The translations under genes were made by a program, and so were the position numbers. The notes below the pieces were generated by a model. It was not told the DNA's origin. It saw nothing but the letters and a program-made list of their open reading frames with translations, and did no database searches. Of a DNA stretch of 13,962 bases, positions 7,407 to 13,962 are shown piece after piece (position 1 is the stretch's first letter; every line of letters begins with the position of its first letter). The stretch comes from G963677915 sp963677915 (GTDB taxonomy: Bacteria > Bacillota > Clostridia > Lachnospirales > Vallitaleaceae): positions 1 through 13,962 of the forward strand of contig CAXXGE010000009.1 of the NCBI GenBank assembly GCA_963677915.2, written 5' to 3'.

Positions 7407-7425
7407 TGCCCCTTCCATTTACACG
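7399..7425. promoter_or_regulatory. 10-bp inverted repeat on the -35, candidate operator
   Basis: CGTGTAAATG (7399-7408) and CATTTACACG (7416-7425) form a perfect 10-bp inverted repeat with a 7-nt spacer. It covers the -35 of the UPF0316 promoter, as an operator would. It also lies about 40 nt past the glpP stop, but there is no T tract on the minus strand, so a terminator is less likely. No obvious local regulator gene is present. Confidence 0.6.
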
Positions 7426-7465
7426 AGTGTACTGTTATAATCACAAGATTGATTCGGAATATGAT

Positions 7466-8038
7466 TTAGCTCTCATCAGCGAAAGCCCATACCTCTTTGT
7501 TCGTTGTACAGACAGCTACTGCACCTGCTTTCAAGTTGTCATCTACTGTTGCCTGAGTCGTAACCATCCCTGATGCAATGACTTTAACATCGTATTGCTC
7601 TATTGCCCATCCAACGGCCTGACTCCAGGCAGGTGCTATATTAATGAAATCAGCTTTGCTAATTTTAACCTGCTTGCCAATACCTCTGTAAGCATGAGAA
7701 TCAACAATAAAAAAGCGATGCACCGTTGTAAAACCTTTATCTTTAGCGTATTTTAACAATATCGCTTTCTGGCTGACAATAATAATGTCTTTTGTAAATT
7801 TTTCAAGAAAGTCAATGACCGGATTTTTTGGTGCAAAACCATGAATCAAATCAATGTTAACAAAAACAATCTTGCCCGATCTTTGCAGTTTTCTTATGAT
7901 TCCCACAATGCTCAGTACATCCCCGTATATGGTCATAACTACTTTTGAACGACATTTTATTGCTGATTCCATAGCTTCATCACTGTCAACACTCATTATC
8001 ACTGGATTCTCTTTAAGTATTTCCAATAAATGATCCAT
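7466..8038 (-). CDS. glpP: GlpP-family antiterminator regulatory protein
   Basis: 190-aa TIM-barrel-like protein of the glycerol-3-phosphate-responsive antiterminator family. In B. subtilis GlpP binds glpD leader mRNA with glycerol-3-phosphate and prevents early termination; in E. coli the homologue YgcP is uncharacterised. Seen motifs: DLIHG (63-67), RFFIVDS (108-114), SKADFINIAPAWSQAV (127-142, the place of the family's LPG motif), IASGMVTT (154-161) and LKAGAVAVCTT (169-179). The start at 8038 has GGAGATGA just upstream. It follows the broken glycerol-dehydrogenase-like gene by 91 nt, and that gap holds its own likely promoter. A matching leader with an intrinsic terminator lies in front of surE, three genes up. 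The ligand may be glycerol-3-phosphate or another sugar phosphate. Confidence 0.88.
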   Translation of the reverse strand: MDHLLEILKENPVIMSVDSDEAMESAIKCRSKVVMTIYGDVLSIVGIIRKLQRSGKIVFVNIDLIHGFAPKNPVIDFLEKFTKDIIIVSQKAILLKYAKDKGFTTVHRFFIVDSHAYRGIGKQVKISKADFINIAPAWSQAVGWAIEQYDVKVIASGMVTTQATVDDNLKAGAVAVCTTNKEVWAFADES

Positions 8039-8054
8039 ACTTCATCTCCAATCT

Positions 8055-8091
8055 ATGTGTTACAAATATACACGTACCGATTATAACACAT
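8055..8091 (-). promoter_or_regulatory. Extended -10 promoter for glpP inside an 8-bp inverted repeat
   Basis: On the minus strand TGTTATAAT gives an extended -10 (TG at 8088-8087, TATAAT at 8085-8080); no good -35 is seen. ATGTGTTA (8055-8062) and TAACACAT (8084-8091) are perfect inverted repeats 21 nt apart. They bracket the -10 and the predicted start near 8073, which fits an operator. It would let glpP be made independently of the surE promoter. Confidence 0.5.
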
Positions 8092-8129
8092 TTCAGCGAA
8101 CATCATGCCTATTTAGAAAACTTAAGCTT

Positions 8130-9168
8130 TTACTGCCGATCCTCGAAATAATGTTCCGCATAGCTATCCGCTGACAAAATGCAGGCACATAAGTCATCAA
8201 CAGTCATTAATCTGGATACCGGGCCAAAATAGATGATACTTTTTTCGGCAACTGCTCGAATCACCTTTTCCTCAGTAGGCACATTCATATCTTGAAGCCT
8301 GGTCGGCAATCCTATCGTTTTGTAGAAATCCAGAAGCCTCTGCAACTGTCAAGCCAGATGCTATAGCATGGGCGACGGAGCATCCGGTATTCTCGAACCC
8401 CAGACCGCTTAGCAGTATGTTAGCCTCAATCACATCTTCAAGAACCTCAGTACATATATGATGTTTTGCCTCAACAACCGCATGGATACCTTTTTCAATT
8501 ATGAGATCAAAACATAGTTTAGATGCTGCCAGAGACAGTTTCGTTCTTCTATATCCTGAGCCAATATAGTTTGCTGAGTCACTGTGCTCATTGCTCATAG
8601 CTTCAAAATATGTAGCAATGGCATCTCCCATCCCCGAAACCAGTAATCTTACCGGAGCATTTTTAATCATATCGCTGTCGACCAGGACAATATCGGGATT
8701 CTTCTTGAAATAATAGCAATGACTATGTACACCCTCTTCTGTGTATACAACAGACAACGCACTTGTTGGCGAGTCCGTCGATGCAGCACTTGGACAGACA
8801 ATCAGATAAGTGTTTGCCATATAAGCAGTTGCCTTTGCAACATCCAGTGTTTTACCACCACCAATACCTATCACAACATCTGCTTTTACCTCGGTCGCAT
8901 CCTCTACGAAACGCTCTATTTCCTGATCAGTACATTCCCCACCGAATTTACAGTACTTGACCCCTATCCTTTCTGATAATATACTTTCCAGTCTGTTTTT
9001 CAAATCTTCATAGAGAAAACCATCGATAAGAATCGCCACTCTTAGCCCAAAGTTTTCAATATGGGCCTGCAGATTGTTCAGCTCCCCTTTCCCTTGATAA
9101 TACCTGCTTGGACTCCCAAAAGCTCTTGTGCATGTGTTGGTTCTGTAAATTTCAATGCCAGATTTCAT
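8130..9168 (-). pseudogene. gldA: Glycerol dehydrogenase-like iron-type alcohol dehydrogenase, broken by an internal deletion
   Basis: Homologue of NAD-dependent glycerol dehydrogenase (glycerol to dihydroxyacetone). The first frame (from 9168) has the NAD-binding GIGGGKTLD (101-109), the loop SAASTDSPTSALSVVY, the metal ligand D182 in SGMGDAIATYFEA and H267 in VAHAIASGL. After SGLTV, near 8346, the reading frame is lost. The C-terminal part (QRLLDFYKTIGLP through the stop at 8130) follows in the next frame. Family members have about 42 residues between GLT and GLP; only about 12 are present. Roughly 90 nt are therefore missing, including the HGEKVAFG segment that carries the second metal-binding histidine. 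Unlike the two single-base cases in this window, this loses essential residues and should be inactive. AAAGGTGG precedes the start. It lies 41 nt after surE. Substrate may be glycerol or a related polyol. Confidence 0.85.
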
Positions 9169-9209
9169 TTTGTTACCACCTTTCTTATATAGATACTATA
9201 ATTGCTACC

Positions 9210-9986
9210 TCATGAAAAGTTGGTTAGGTCATATTTCATCGGTGTCACTGAAACAACGCCATCAACACAGACAGCCCAAATGTCACTGTTCATTTCAATA
9301 TCATCAAAGTTCTGACGTTTTTTTGATGGGATCTTATACGGCTTACCAAAGTCTCTAGAAGCAGGTTGCTCATATATGAACATGTCCTTACTGCTCTGCA
9401 CGGTCAATCTCTGCCGATAAACATCCGATAGTCTCTCAGGTACATTGATATTCAAAATCCGAGCGCACTCTGTCATTCCATGATTCAAGACTTTTTTTGC
9501 CCAAATATACGCCGCTTTTTGAGCTAAGGACCAGTCAAGTTCAGCATATTCCCCATTAATCTCGTGCAGCGCAGCAGGACGTGATACAGCTATGGTATTA
9601 ATGTCAAAGTCTGCAGCCTGCAATGCTGCACCGATAGTGCCGCTGTATGAGATGGTCTTCCCTAAATTCTCACCATAATTGATTCCGCTTATACACAAAT
9701 CAGGCTTTCTTCCCGCTATCTCAAGTACAGCATAAACAACACAGTGCGCCGGTGACCCAACGACAGAGAATGCTTTGATGTCTTTGCCAAAAACATGCTC
9801 CTCCACTGACTCAATCACGCCAAGATTTTCGTACCCTACATAGGCTCTGCTCATGGACGTCTGCTGTTTCCACGGTGCAACAACCAACACCTCACCTAAT
9901 TCGGCTACCGCCCTTGATAATGCAATAAGTCCAGGTGACATGATACCATCATCGTTTACAAGTAAAATCAATGGTTTTGCTTTCAT
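9210..9986 (-). CDS. surE: 5'/3'-nucleotidase SurE
   Basis: Metal-dependent phosphatase of the SurE family, which removes phosphate from nucleoside 5'- and 3'-monophosphates and some other phosphoesters. At 258 aa it is of normal length. The metal-binding residues are visible: D12 and D13 in LVNDDGIMSPG, S44 in QQTSMSR, and N103 in SGINYGENLG. YSGTIGAALQAA (114-125) is the conserved follow-on segment. The start at 9986 is supported by GGAGGG 5 nt upstream. It is the first gene of an apparent operon with the glycerol-dehydrogenase-like gene and glpP, instead of its common stationary-phase neighbours. That suggests its substrate here could be a small sugar or polyol phosphate; this is inference. 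Confidence 0.94.
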   Translation of the reverse strand: MKAKPLILLVNDDGIMSPGLIALSRAVAELGEVLVVAPWKQQTSMSRAYVGYENLGVIESVEEHVFGKDIKAFSVVGSPAHCVVYAVLEIAGRKPDLCISGINYGENLGKTISYSGTIGAALQAADFDINTIAVSRPAALHEINGEYAELDWSLAQKAAYIWAKKVLNHGMTECARILNINVPERLSDVYRQRLTVQSSKDMFIYEQPASRDFGKPYKIPSKKRQNFDDIEMNSDIWAVCVDGVVSVTPMKYDLTNFS

Positions 9987-10016
9987 TTAACCCTCCAAGA
10001 TATCTCTGAATACAAC

Positions 10017-10063
10017 AAAAAACGAGCATAGCTATTCCCTGAATGGAATGCTAAACTCGTTTT
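10017..10063 (-). terminator. Intrinsic terminator in the surE leader (possible attenuator)
   Basis: On the minus strand AAAACGAG (10063-10056) pairs with CTCGTTTT (10026-10019). An inner stem joins TAGCATTCC-like and GGAATAGCTA-like arms around the loop ATTCAG, and TTTTTT follows. It ends 30 nt before the surE start and lies downstream of a strong promoter at 10111-10139. It can therefore stop both read-through from the chemotaxis gene and transcripts starting at the surE promoter, and would need antitermination for surE expression. Confidence 0.82.
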
Positions 10064-10085
10064 CTTCAATCATCACTAACGAATT
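10054..10085 (-). promoter_or_regulatory. Candidate antiterminator hairpin in the surE leader
   Basis: On the minus strand AATTCGTT (10085-10078) can pair with AACGAGTT (10061-10054): 8 bp with one G-T pair and a 16-nt loop. Forming it uses up the 5' arm of the terminator at 10017-10063, so the two structures exclude each other. A GlpP-type protein could stabilise it. Seen by eye only; no folding energy was computed. Confidence 0.45.
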
Positions 10086-10110
10086 GTAACTCACTTATTA
10101 ATTTATCTTC

Positions 10111-10139
10111 ACAATATCATAGAAGGTTTTTTATGTCAA
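10111..10139 (-). promoter_or_regulatory. Promoter of the surE operon
   Basis: On the minus strand TTGACA (10139-10134), 17 nt, TATTGT (10116-10111). Transcription would start near 10104, giving a leader of about 118 nt that contains the terminator hairpin before surE. It lies between the chemotaxis gene stop and surE. Confidence 0.8.
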
Positions 10140-10193
10140 GGGATCATCGTAGACCTTGTAAAATTCATCATAATTGTGCAATAAACCGAAAAG

Positions 10194-12275
10194 CTATAAT
10201 TTAAAGTCTGTCAATTCCTTTTCCAGACTGCCAGCAATGTTTTTCAGGTTTTCTGCATTTCTTTCCAGTTCCTGCATGGATGCTTTTTCTTCTTCAACAG
10301 CTGCGGATACTTCTTCAGCAGTAGCGGAGTTGTTGGCGGCGGCATCCGTAATGCTGCTGATTCCCTTGAGCACATCATCCTTGTTGCTGCTAAGTTTCAG
10401 CGAACTACTAAATACTTTCTGGAAATTCTCCATCACTGTTTTCATGGATTCTCCTGCTTCTGTGAATCTATCTTCGGAGTCGCTGATTGCTTTGCTCAGT
10501 TCATCCAATGTCTCACCAACCGCCTCCATATCCGAAACCGCAACAGTTGACTGGTTCAGAATGCCCTGAATCAAGGCTTTGATGTCTATTGTCGCCTGGT
10601 TGGTCTCATCAGATAGTTTTCGTATTTCCTCGGCGACCACCGCAAATCCTTTGCCAGTTTCTCCCGCACGCGCTGCCTCAATGGATGCATTCAGTGCCAG
10701 GAGATTGGTTTGGGTGGATATTTTCTCAATGGTAGATGTAAAGTCTTCCGCATGATTGGCATTCTCACTGATGCTGTCAATGAGTTCTCCAATATGCCGA
10801 ATCTTCGATAAGCTTGTCATTTTAACAGCATCCAAATCTTTCATCATGCCTGATGCTTCGGTACTCATTTTTAGCGTCCTGGCAGCTATGTCCGTAGTGG
10901 CCTTGATATCGTCTGAAATGGCGTCAATCTGTTTTTCAATATCTTTCAATGCATACAGGATGCTTTTTGAATCCTCTGCCTGTTCGGACGTCTTTTGCGC
11001 CAGCATCTCGATAGCTCTGGATGTTTCCTCAATTGTACCGGTATTCTTCCGCGCGATATCGTTCAAATCGACGGATGCTTTGCTTACCTCCCCGGATGAA
11101 GCGCGAACGTCTTTGATTACTGTGGACATCCCTTGAATCAGCCTGTCAGCCGCGTTTGCTAAAACGCCCGTTTCGTCCCTGTTCATCTTATATTCGGAAT
11201 TGATCTGTACTAAAAAATTCTTCTCCGATATCTTGGAGAGCGCGCTAGCTACGATTCTTATCGGCTTGGAAATGCGCCTTGAAGCAAAGAGCGCGAATCC
11301 TCCTGCAAGAACAATCAAAAGTGCAGCGATGATTGCAATCATGGCATATGCGCTGTTCACACTCCTTGTAGCTTCATGCTGATCAATAAATGCTGCCACG
11401 GTCCAATCCGTTTCATTTGAATGCTTTGCAAGTACTATGTAATCGTTTCCTCCGATTCGGGAACTAAATCCTTCCACGCTTGGATCAAGGAGCTTTTCAA
11501 GTCCCTCGATGGGCACAGCCATATTCTTTGATGTATCTTCCGTTGGAATAATGAATCTATTGTTGTTCTCCGGATTTCTTGGATCAGCAAGTATCATGCC
11601 GTTGCCTGCGCGGTGCAGCAGCATGGTGTAGCCGTTTTCTCCAATTTTTATATCCTTTATAATCTCGGTCAGCTTTTCAGAGGAAACATCGATACCAATG
11701 ACGCCAATTACATTGCCGTTGCTGTCGATCACTGTTCTTGTATTACTGACGATTAGTGTGCCTCTATTGTATACTTCATAGGGGCCGGTTCGGACAATGC
11801 TGCCATTCCCATCGAGGGCACTCTCATACCAAGGTCTTATCCTTGGATCATACGGTGTGCTGACAGTATCTTCCGGCCACTGGATGTAACCGCCAAATTC
11901 AGTTCCAAGATAAATAAATTGTGTTCCCAGATGTGTTTCAGCATAATTTTGAAATTCGTTGTATATCGCCTCTTCAATGCCGCCATTGGTAGATGGCGTC
12001 ATTTCTATCTGTCCGTTTCCCGAATAAGTGGTGATAGATATATCGATGTCATCCATCATTGCATGACCTGCAAACATATTTATATCATTGTCCAACTCTT
12101 CATAAAGCAAGCTGATGGCTCTGTCGATTGTTTCCATCTGCTCTTTGGTGCTTTCTTCAAATTGCTTTATCGTATTGCTGCGAATCAGCAATCCAATTCC
12201 AATACTGACAATGAGGATTGGGAATGCAACTAGACTTATTGAGAATAAGATCAGTTTTCTCTGAATCGTTTTCAT
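10194..12275 (-). CDS. Methyl-accepting chemotaxis protein with a dCache sensor domain
   Basis: Transmembrane chemoreceptor of 693 aa controlling CheA. Layout: TM1 at about 8-31; an extracellular dCache_1 domain at about 35-305; TM2 at about 309-331; HAMP with SRRISKPIRIVASAL (332-346); then a cytoplasmic coiled coil. The highly conserved signalling tip begins at ISTQTNLLALNASIEAARAG (519-538) and continues through GKGFAVVAEEIRKL. The dCache shows Y142, R147, W149, Y150, Y166 and D196, spaced as in the published amino-acid-sensing dCache motif. There is no C-terminal CheR-binding pentapeptide; the end is LTDFKL. The start at 12275 follows GGAGGATATTCT. No other flagellar or che genes are in the window, so it is an orphan receptor gene. 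Ligand probably an amino acid; motility is implied but not shown. Confidence 0.95.
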   Translation of the reverse strand: MKTIQRKLILFSISLVAFPILIVSIGIGLLIRSNTIKQFEESTKEQMETIDRAISLLYEELDNDINMFAGHAMMDDIDISITTYSGNGQIEMTPSTNGGIEEAIYNEFQNYAETHLGTQFIYLGTEFGGYIQWPEDTVSTPYDPRIRPWYESALDGNGSIVRTGPYEVYNRGTLIVSNTRTVIDSNGNVIGVIGIDVSSEKLTEIIKDIKIGENGYTMLLHRAGNGMILADPRNPENNNRFIIPTEDTSKNMAVPIEGLEKLLDPSVEGFSSRIGGNDYIVLAKHSNETDWTVAAFIDQHEATRSVNSAYAMIAIIAALLIVLAGGFALFASRRISKPIRIVASALSKISEKNFLVQINSEYKMNRDETGVLANAADRLIQGMSTVIKDVRASSGEVSKASVDLNDIARKNTGTIEETSRAIEMLAQKTSEQAEDSKSILYALKDIEKQIDAISDDIKATTDIAARTLKMSTEASGMMKDLDAVKMTSLSKIRHIGELIDSISENANHAEDFTSTIEKISTQTNLLALNASIEAARAGETGKGFAVVAEEIRKLSDETNQATIDIKALIQGILNQSTVAVSDMEAVGETLDELSKAISDSEDRFTEAGESMKTVMENFQKVFSSSLKLSSNKDDVLKGISSITDAAANNSATAEEVSAAVEEEKASMQELERNAENLKNIAGSLEKELTDFKL

Positions 12276-12316
12276 AGAATATCCTCCAATTGAGAATTAC
12301 CCGTTCCTTTTCATTT

Positions 12317-12346
12317 ATAGTATCACTTCACGTTTTGAGATGTCAA
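12317..12346 (-). promoter_or_regulatory. Probable promoter of the chemotaxis receptor gene
   Basis: On the minus strand TTGACA (12346-12341), 18 nt, TACTAT (12322-12317), with a start expected near 12310, about 35 nt before the ATG. The rest of the gap 12347-12425 is A/T-rich with no gene. Confidence 0.62.
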
Positions 12347-12425
12347 TTACTCCTCTAATCGCCGTTATTATCAATCTGTATATTCTAATAATAATTCAAA
12401 AAGTAGAACTTTTGAAAAATACAGG

Positions 12426-12468
12426 AAAAAATTCAGCAGGCTTCAATTTACTTAAGAAACCTGCTGAA
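12426..12468 (-). terminator. Intrinsic terminator after the M24 pair
   Basis: On the minus strand TTCAGCAGG (12468-12460) pairs perfectly with CCTGCTGAA (12440-12432), with a 19-nt loop, followed by TTTTTT (12431-12426). It lies about 70 nt past the stop of the M24 gene, insulating the chemotaxis gene from it. Confidence 0.85.
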
Positions 12469-12539
12469 CTAGCGGCAAACATTCGCAAAACTACGTATTT
12501 CAAAATCATTTCCACACTTATATCAGGAGAGACTTACAC

Positions 12540-13658
12540 TTAATCCTCCAAGAGGCACTCGTTCAACAATACCGCTTTCCCATCAATCAAAATGTTGAAT
12601 TCAAATCTAACATCTCCAAATTCAAAGTTGTAGAGGTTATATTTCAGAGACAGCACCATATTGTTTTCAAGAATGTTATCACTTTCCCTGTTAATATATG
12701 GATACTCAACGACTTCCAATCCTGTACTATGTCCAATCGATTTCTCGCTATTGCTGAAAGGCAAAAAATGATCCAGCAGCTTGTACTCCCTGGTCTTTTC
12801 ATAGTAGAGCTCATATATCTTGTTTGAATGATCGCCTTGTTTCAGATTATCAATCATATACTTTATTATCTTTTTTGATATGCTGCAGATCTCTTTGGCA
12901 TAAGGATTATCTGTAGCATGGGAAACAGTCAAAAAAGAACAGTAGCCTTTATTTCTAGGCACTATGTTGATCAGGAGTATGTCACCATTTCGAATCACAG
13001 TTCTGCTTGGTCTCCATGTTTTATCCAAAGTGTTTTTCCCACTTGCAACAATCGTGTCATACCCCAAGTCCATGCCAGCTCTTCTGATAAAAAATTCGCC
13101 CATAGCTGCTAATTCCACCTCGGAAGTTTTACCAGGTTCGATATTTGTCATCATATACTTCATTGCATCATCCGCAGTAACCGAAGCAGCTCTTAGAAGG
13201 CTTATTTCATCTTCGCTCTTAATGGATCTCAAATCGTCCAGCACCTTGTCGTAAATAGTAAAATGTTTACTATCCGAAATTCCATCAATGACTTTTTTAT
13301 AGAAATGAGGGATCTTTTCGATACCGCTTAAACCCAGTGTACCCCCCCGTTCCTTTTTATAAAGAAAATCGTCAAGGCTATCGATATCCCTTATATCATT
13401 GATCCAGGTTATCGTCTTTGCCATTTCCATATTTTTTCTCCCAAGAAACAGCACGATTTCATCTTGGTTTATATACACGCCCTGTGGGGAAAACTCAATA
13501 TTATCTACAGGTCTATAATCTGTTATGTACAGGCTGTAGCTGGGTCGAAATTCATCCGTAAAAATCAGTAGTCCTCTCAAATTATCCGACATCAGTTGTC
13601 TTCTGATTTTTTTAACTCTGTCCTTAAAAACACTTCTATCTATTGATGTGTATCCCAT
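12540..13658 (-). CDS. M24 (pita-bread) family protein, creatinase-like, with degenerate metal site
   Basis: 372-aa protein with a creatinase N-terminal domain (about 1-135) and a pita-bread catalytic domain (about 145-365). In metallopeptidases the five ligands are Asp, Asp, His, Glu, Glu. Here GDILLINIVPRNKGYCSFLT (225-244) has N231 and F242 where the two Asp should be. H310 in GHSTGLEV is kept, K339 in VLSLKYNLY replaces the first Glu, and E353 in VRFEF is kept. Creatinase also has Asn in the first position (GDILSLNCFP) and works without metal, so this may be a creatinase-like hydrolase or a catalytically dead subunit. It is downstream of a second M24 gene by 16 nt, in one transcript unit. 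The start at 13658 has GGTGGA just upstream. Base composition is clearly more A/T-rich than the left part of the window. Confidence 0.88.
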   Translation of the reverse strand: MGYTSIDRSVFKDRVKKIRRQLMSDNLRGLLIFTDEFRPSYSLYITDYRPVDNIEFSPQGVYINQDEIVLFLGRKNMEMAKTITWINDIRDIDSLDDFLYKKERGGTLGLSGIEKIPHFYKKVIDGISDSKHFTIYDKVLDDLRSIKSEDEISLLRAASVTADDAMKYMMTNIEPGKTSEVELAAMGEFFIRRAGMDLGYDTIVASGKNTLDKTWRPSRTVIRNGDILLINIVPRNKGYCSFLTVSHATDNPYAKEICSISKKIIKYMIDNLKQGDHSNKIYELYYEKTREYKLLDHFLPFSNSEKSIGHSTGLEVVEYPYINRESDNILENNMVLSLKYNLYNFEFGDVRFEFNILIDGKAVLLNECLLED

Positions 13659-13674
13659 TGATCCACCTACTATT

Positions 13675-13962
13675 CTACTTTGTCAATCTAATAATATCCG
13701 GTTTTATATACGTCTTGCCTTCAAATTCGATTTCTACTAAAGGCAGCTTTTCAGATGAAGTGGTAATTATAGGTTCTCCATCCATGAGATAGAAAGTGTC
13801 TTCTGTTTTATAACCTGAGACAGAAGGATTATATGCGAAAATCATATTGTTTTTTATAATAATATCTGAATTTTGATTGATTTTTTCTTCTCGTGCCTTG
13901 TAGCCTGTGATGCCACCTTGATGATGTTTTTCCCATTCATCTTTAAAGCCATATTCATTATA
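13675..13962 (-). CDS. M24 family metallopeptidase-like protein, C-terminal fragment at the window edge
   Basis: Only the last 95 residues are inside the window; the N-terminus lies beyond 13962. The visible part reads FKDEWEKHHQGGITGYKARE, then IFAYNPSVSGYKTEDTF, matching the C-terminal half of M24 (Xaa-Pro aminopeptidase-like) proteins of the type with HHQGG.TGY and NPS..G.K.EDT. The histidine of HHQGG and the Glu of KTED are at conserved positions. The frame is open to the edge and ends in TAG at 13675-13677. It is followed after 16 nt by the second M24 gene, so the two are probably co-transcribed and could form a heteromeric pair. The promoter is not in the window. Confidence 0.85.
   Translation of the reverse strand, partial: YNEYGFKDEWEKHHQGGITGYKAREEKINQNSDIIIKNNMIFAYNPSVSGYKTEDTFYLMDGEPIITTSSEKLPLVEIEFEGKTYIKPDIIRLTK

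Noticed and set aside
8110..8127. AAAACTTAAGCTTTT, possible terminator after the glycerol-dehydrogenase-like gene
   Set aside because: Short, A/T-only arms with almost no loop and an imperfect match; too weak to call.
8130..8345. Separate small gene of 71 codons
   Set aside because: It starts at a TTG with no ribosome site and reads as the C-terminal end of the glycerol-dehydrogenase-like protein.
12340..12543. Plus-strand frame of 67 codons
   Set aside because: Covers the receptor promoter -35 and the terminator hairpin at 12426-12468, has no ribosome site and resembles no protein.
1..13962. CRISPR arrays, tRNA or rRNA genes, insertion sequences, phage or toxin-antitoxin genes
   Set aside because: Looked for on both strands; no regularly spaced repeats, cloverleaf-like sequences, transposase motifs or terminal inverted repeats were seen.

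Overview
The window looks like the chromosome of an anaerobic or fermentative Firmicute, Clostridia- or Erysipelotrichia-like. Signs of this are strong GGAGG-type ribosome binding sites, SigA-type promoters with 17-18 nt spacers, A/T-rich intergenic regions, and family types common in that phylum (GlpP-type antiterminator, RpiR regulator, UPF0316/DUF2179 protein, Isf-like iron-sulfur flavoprotein, creatinase-like M24 proteins). No RNA genes, CRISPR arrays, insertion sequences or phage genes were seen. Nearly everything is on the minus strand; the RpiR regulator is the only plus-strand gene.

Region 1 (1-6188) is a catabolic operon and its divergent regulator. Reading along the minus strand from 5220 to 1, the order is an FAD-linked oxidase of the GlcD/alkyl-DHAP-synthase type, an MFS transporter, EtfB, EtfA, and an SDR dehydrogenase cut by the window edge. 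A perfect TTGACA-17-TATAAT promoter drives it. The divergent rpiR-type gene (5451-6164) shares the 230-bp control region, which holds a helically phased array of TGGAAAAT half-sites. The gene set resembles the poorly characterised E. coli ygcQ/R/S/U/W-yqcE locus. Both etfB and the transporter gene carry an apparent single extra T in a T run, so each reads as two overlapping frames.

Region 2 (6180-7425) holds a translationally coupled pair, a UPF0316/DUF2179 membrane protein followed by an Isf-like flavoprotein. They sit behind a good promoter whose -35 lies on a 10-bp inverted repeat.

Region 3 (7466-10139) reads surE, then a glycerol-dehydrogenase-like gene (broken by an internal deletion), then a GlpP-family antiterminator. 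In front of surE there is a strong promoter, a short leader and an intrinsic terminator, with an alternative hairpin that would block the terminator. This layout predicts control by antitermination, and the GlpP protein encoded at the end of the same operon is the obvious candidate regulator.

Region 4 (10194-12346) is one methyl-accepting chemotaxis receptor whose dCache domain carries the residues of the known amino-acid-binding motif.

Region 5 (12426-13962) is a tandem pair of M24 pita-bread proteins, the first cut by the window edge. The complete one has lost three of five metal ligands and is probably creatinase-like or a pseudo-enzyme. Base composition falls sharply from the left third (about 58-60% GC in sampled lines) to the right end (30% in a sampled line), so the window may be a mosaic.
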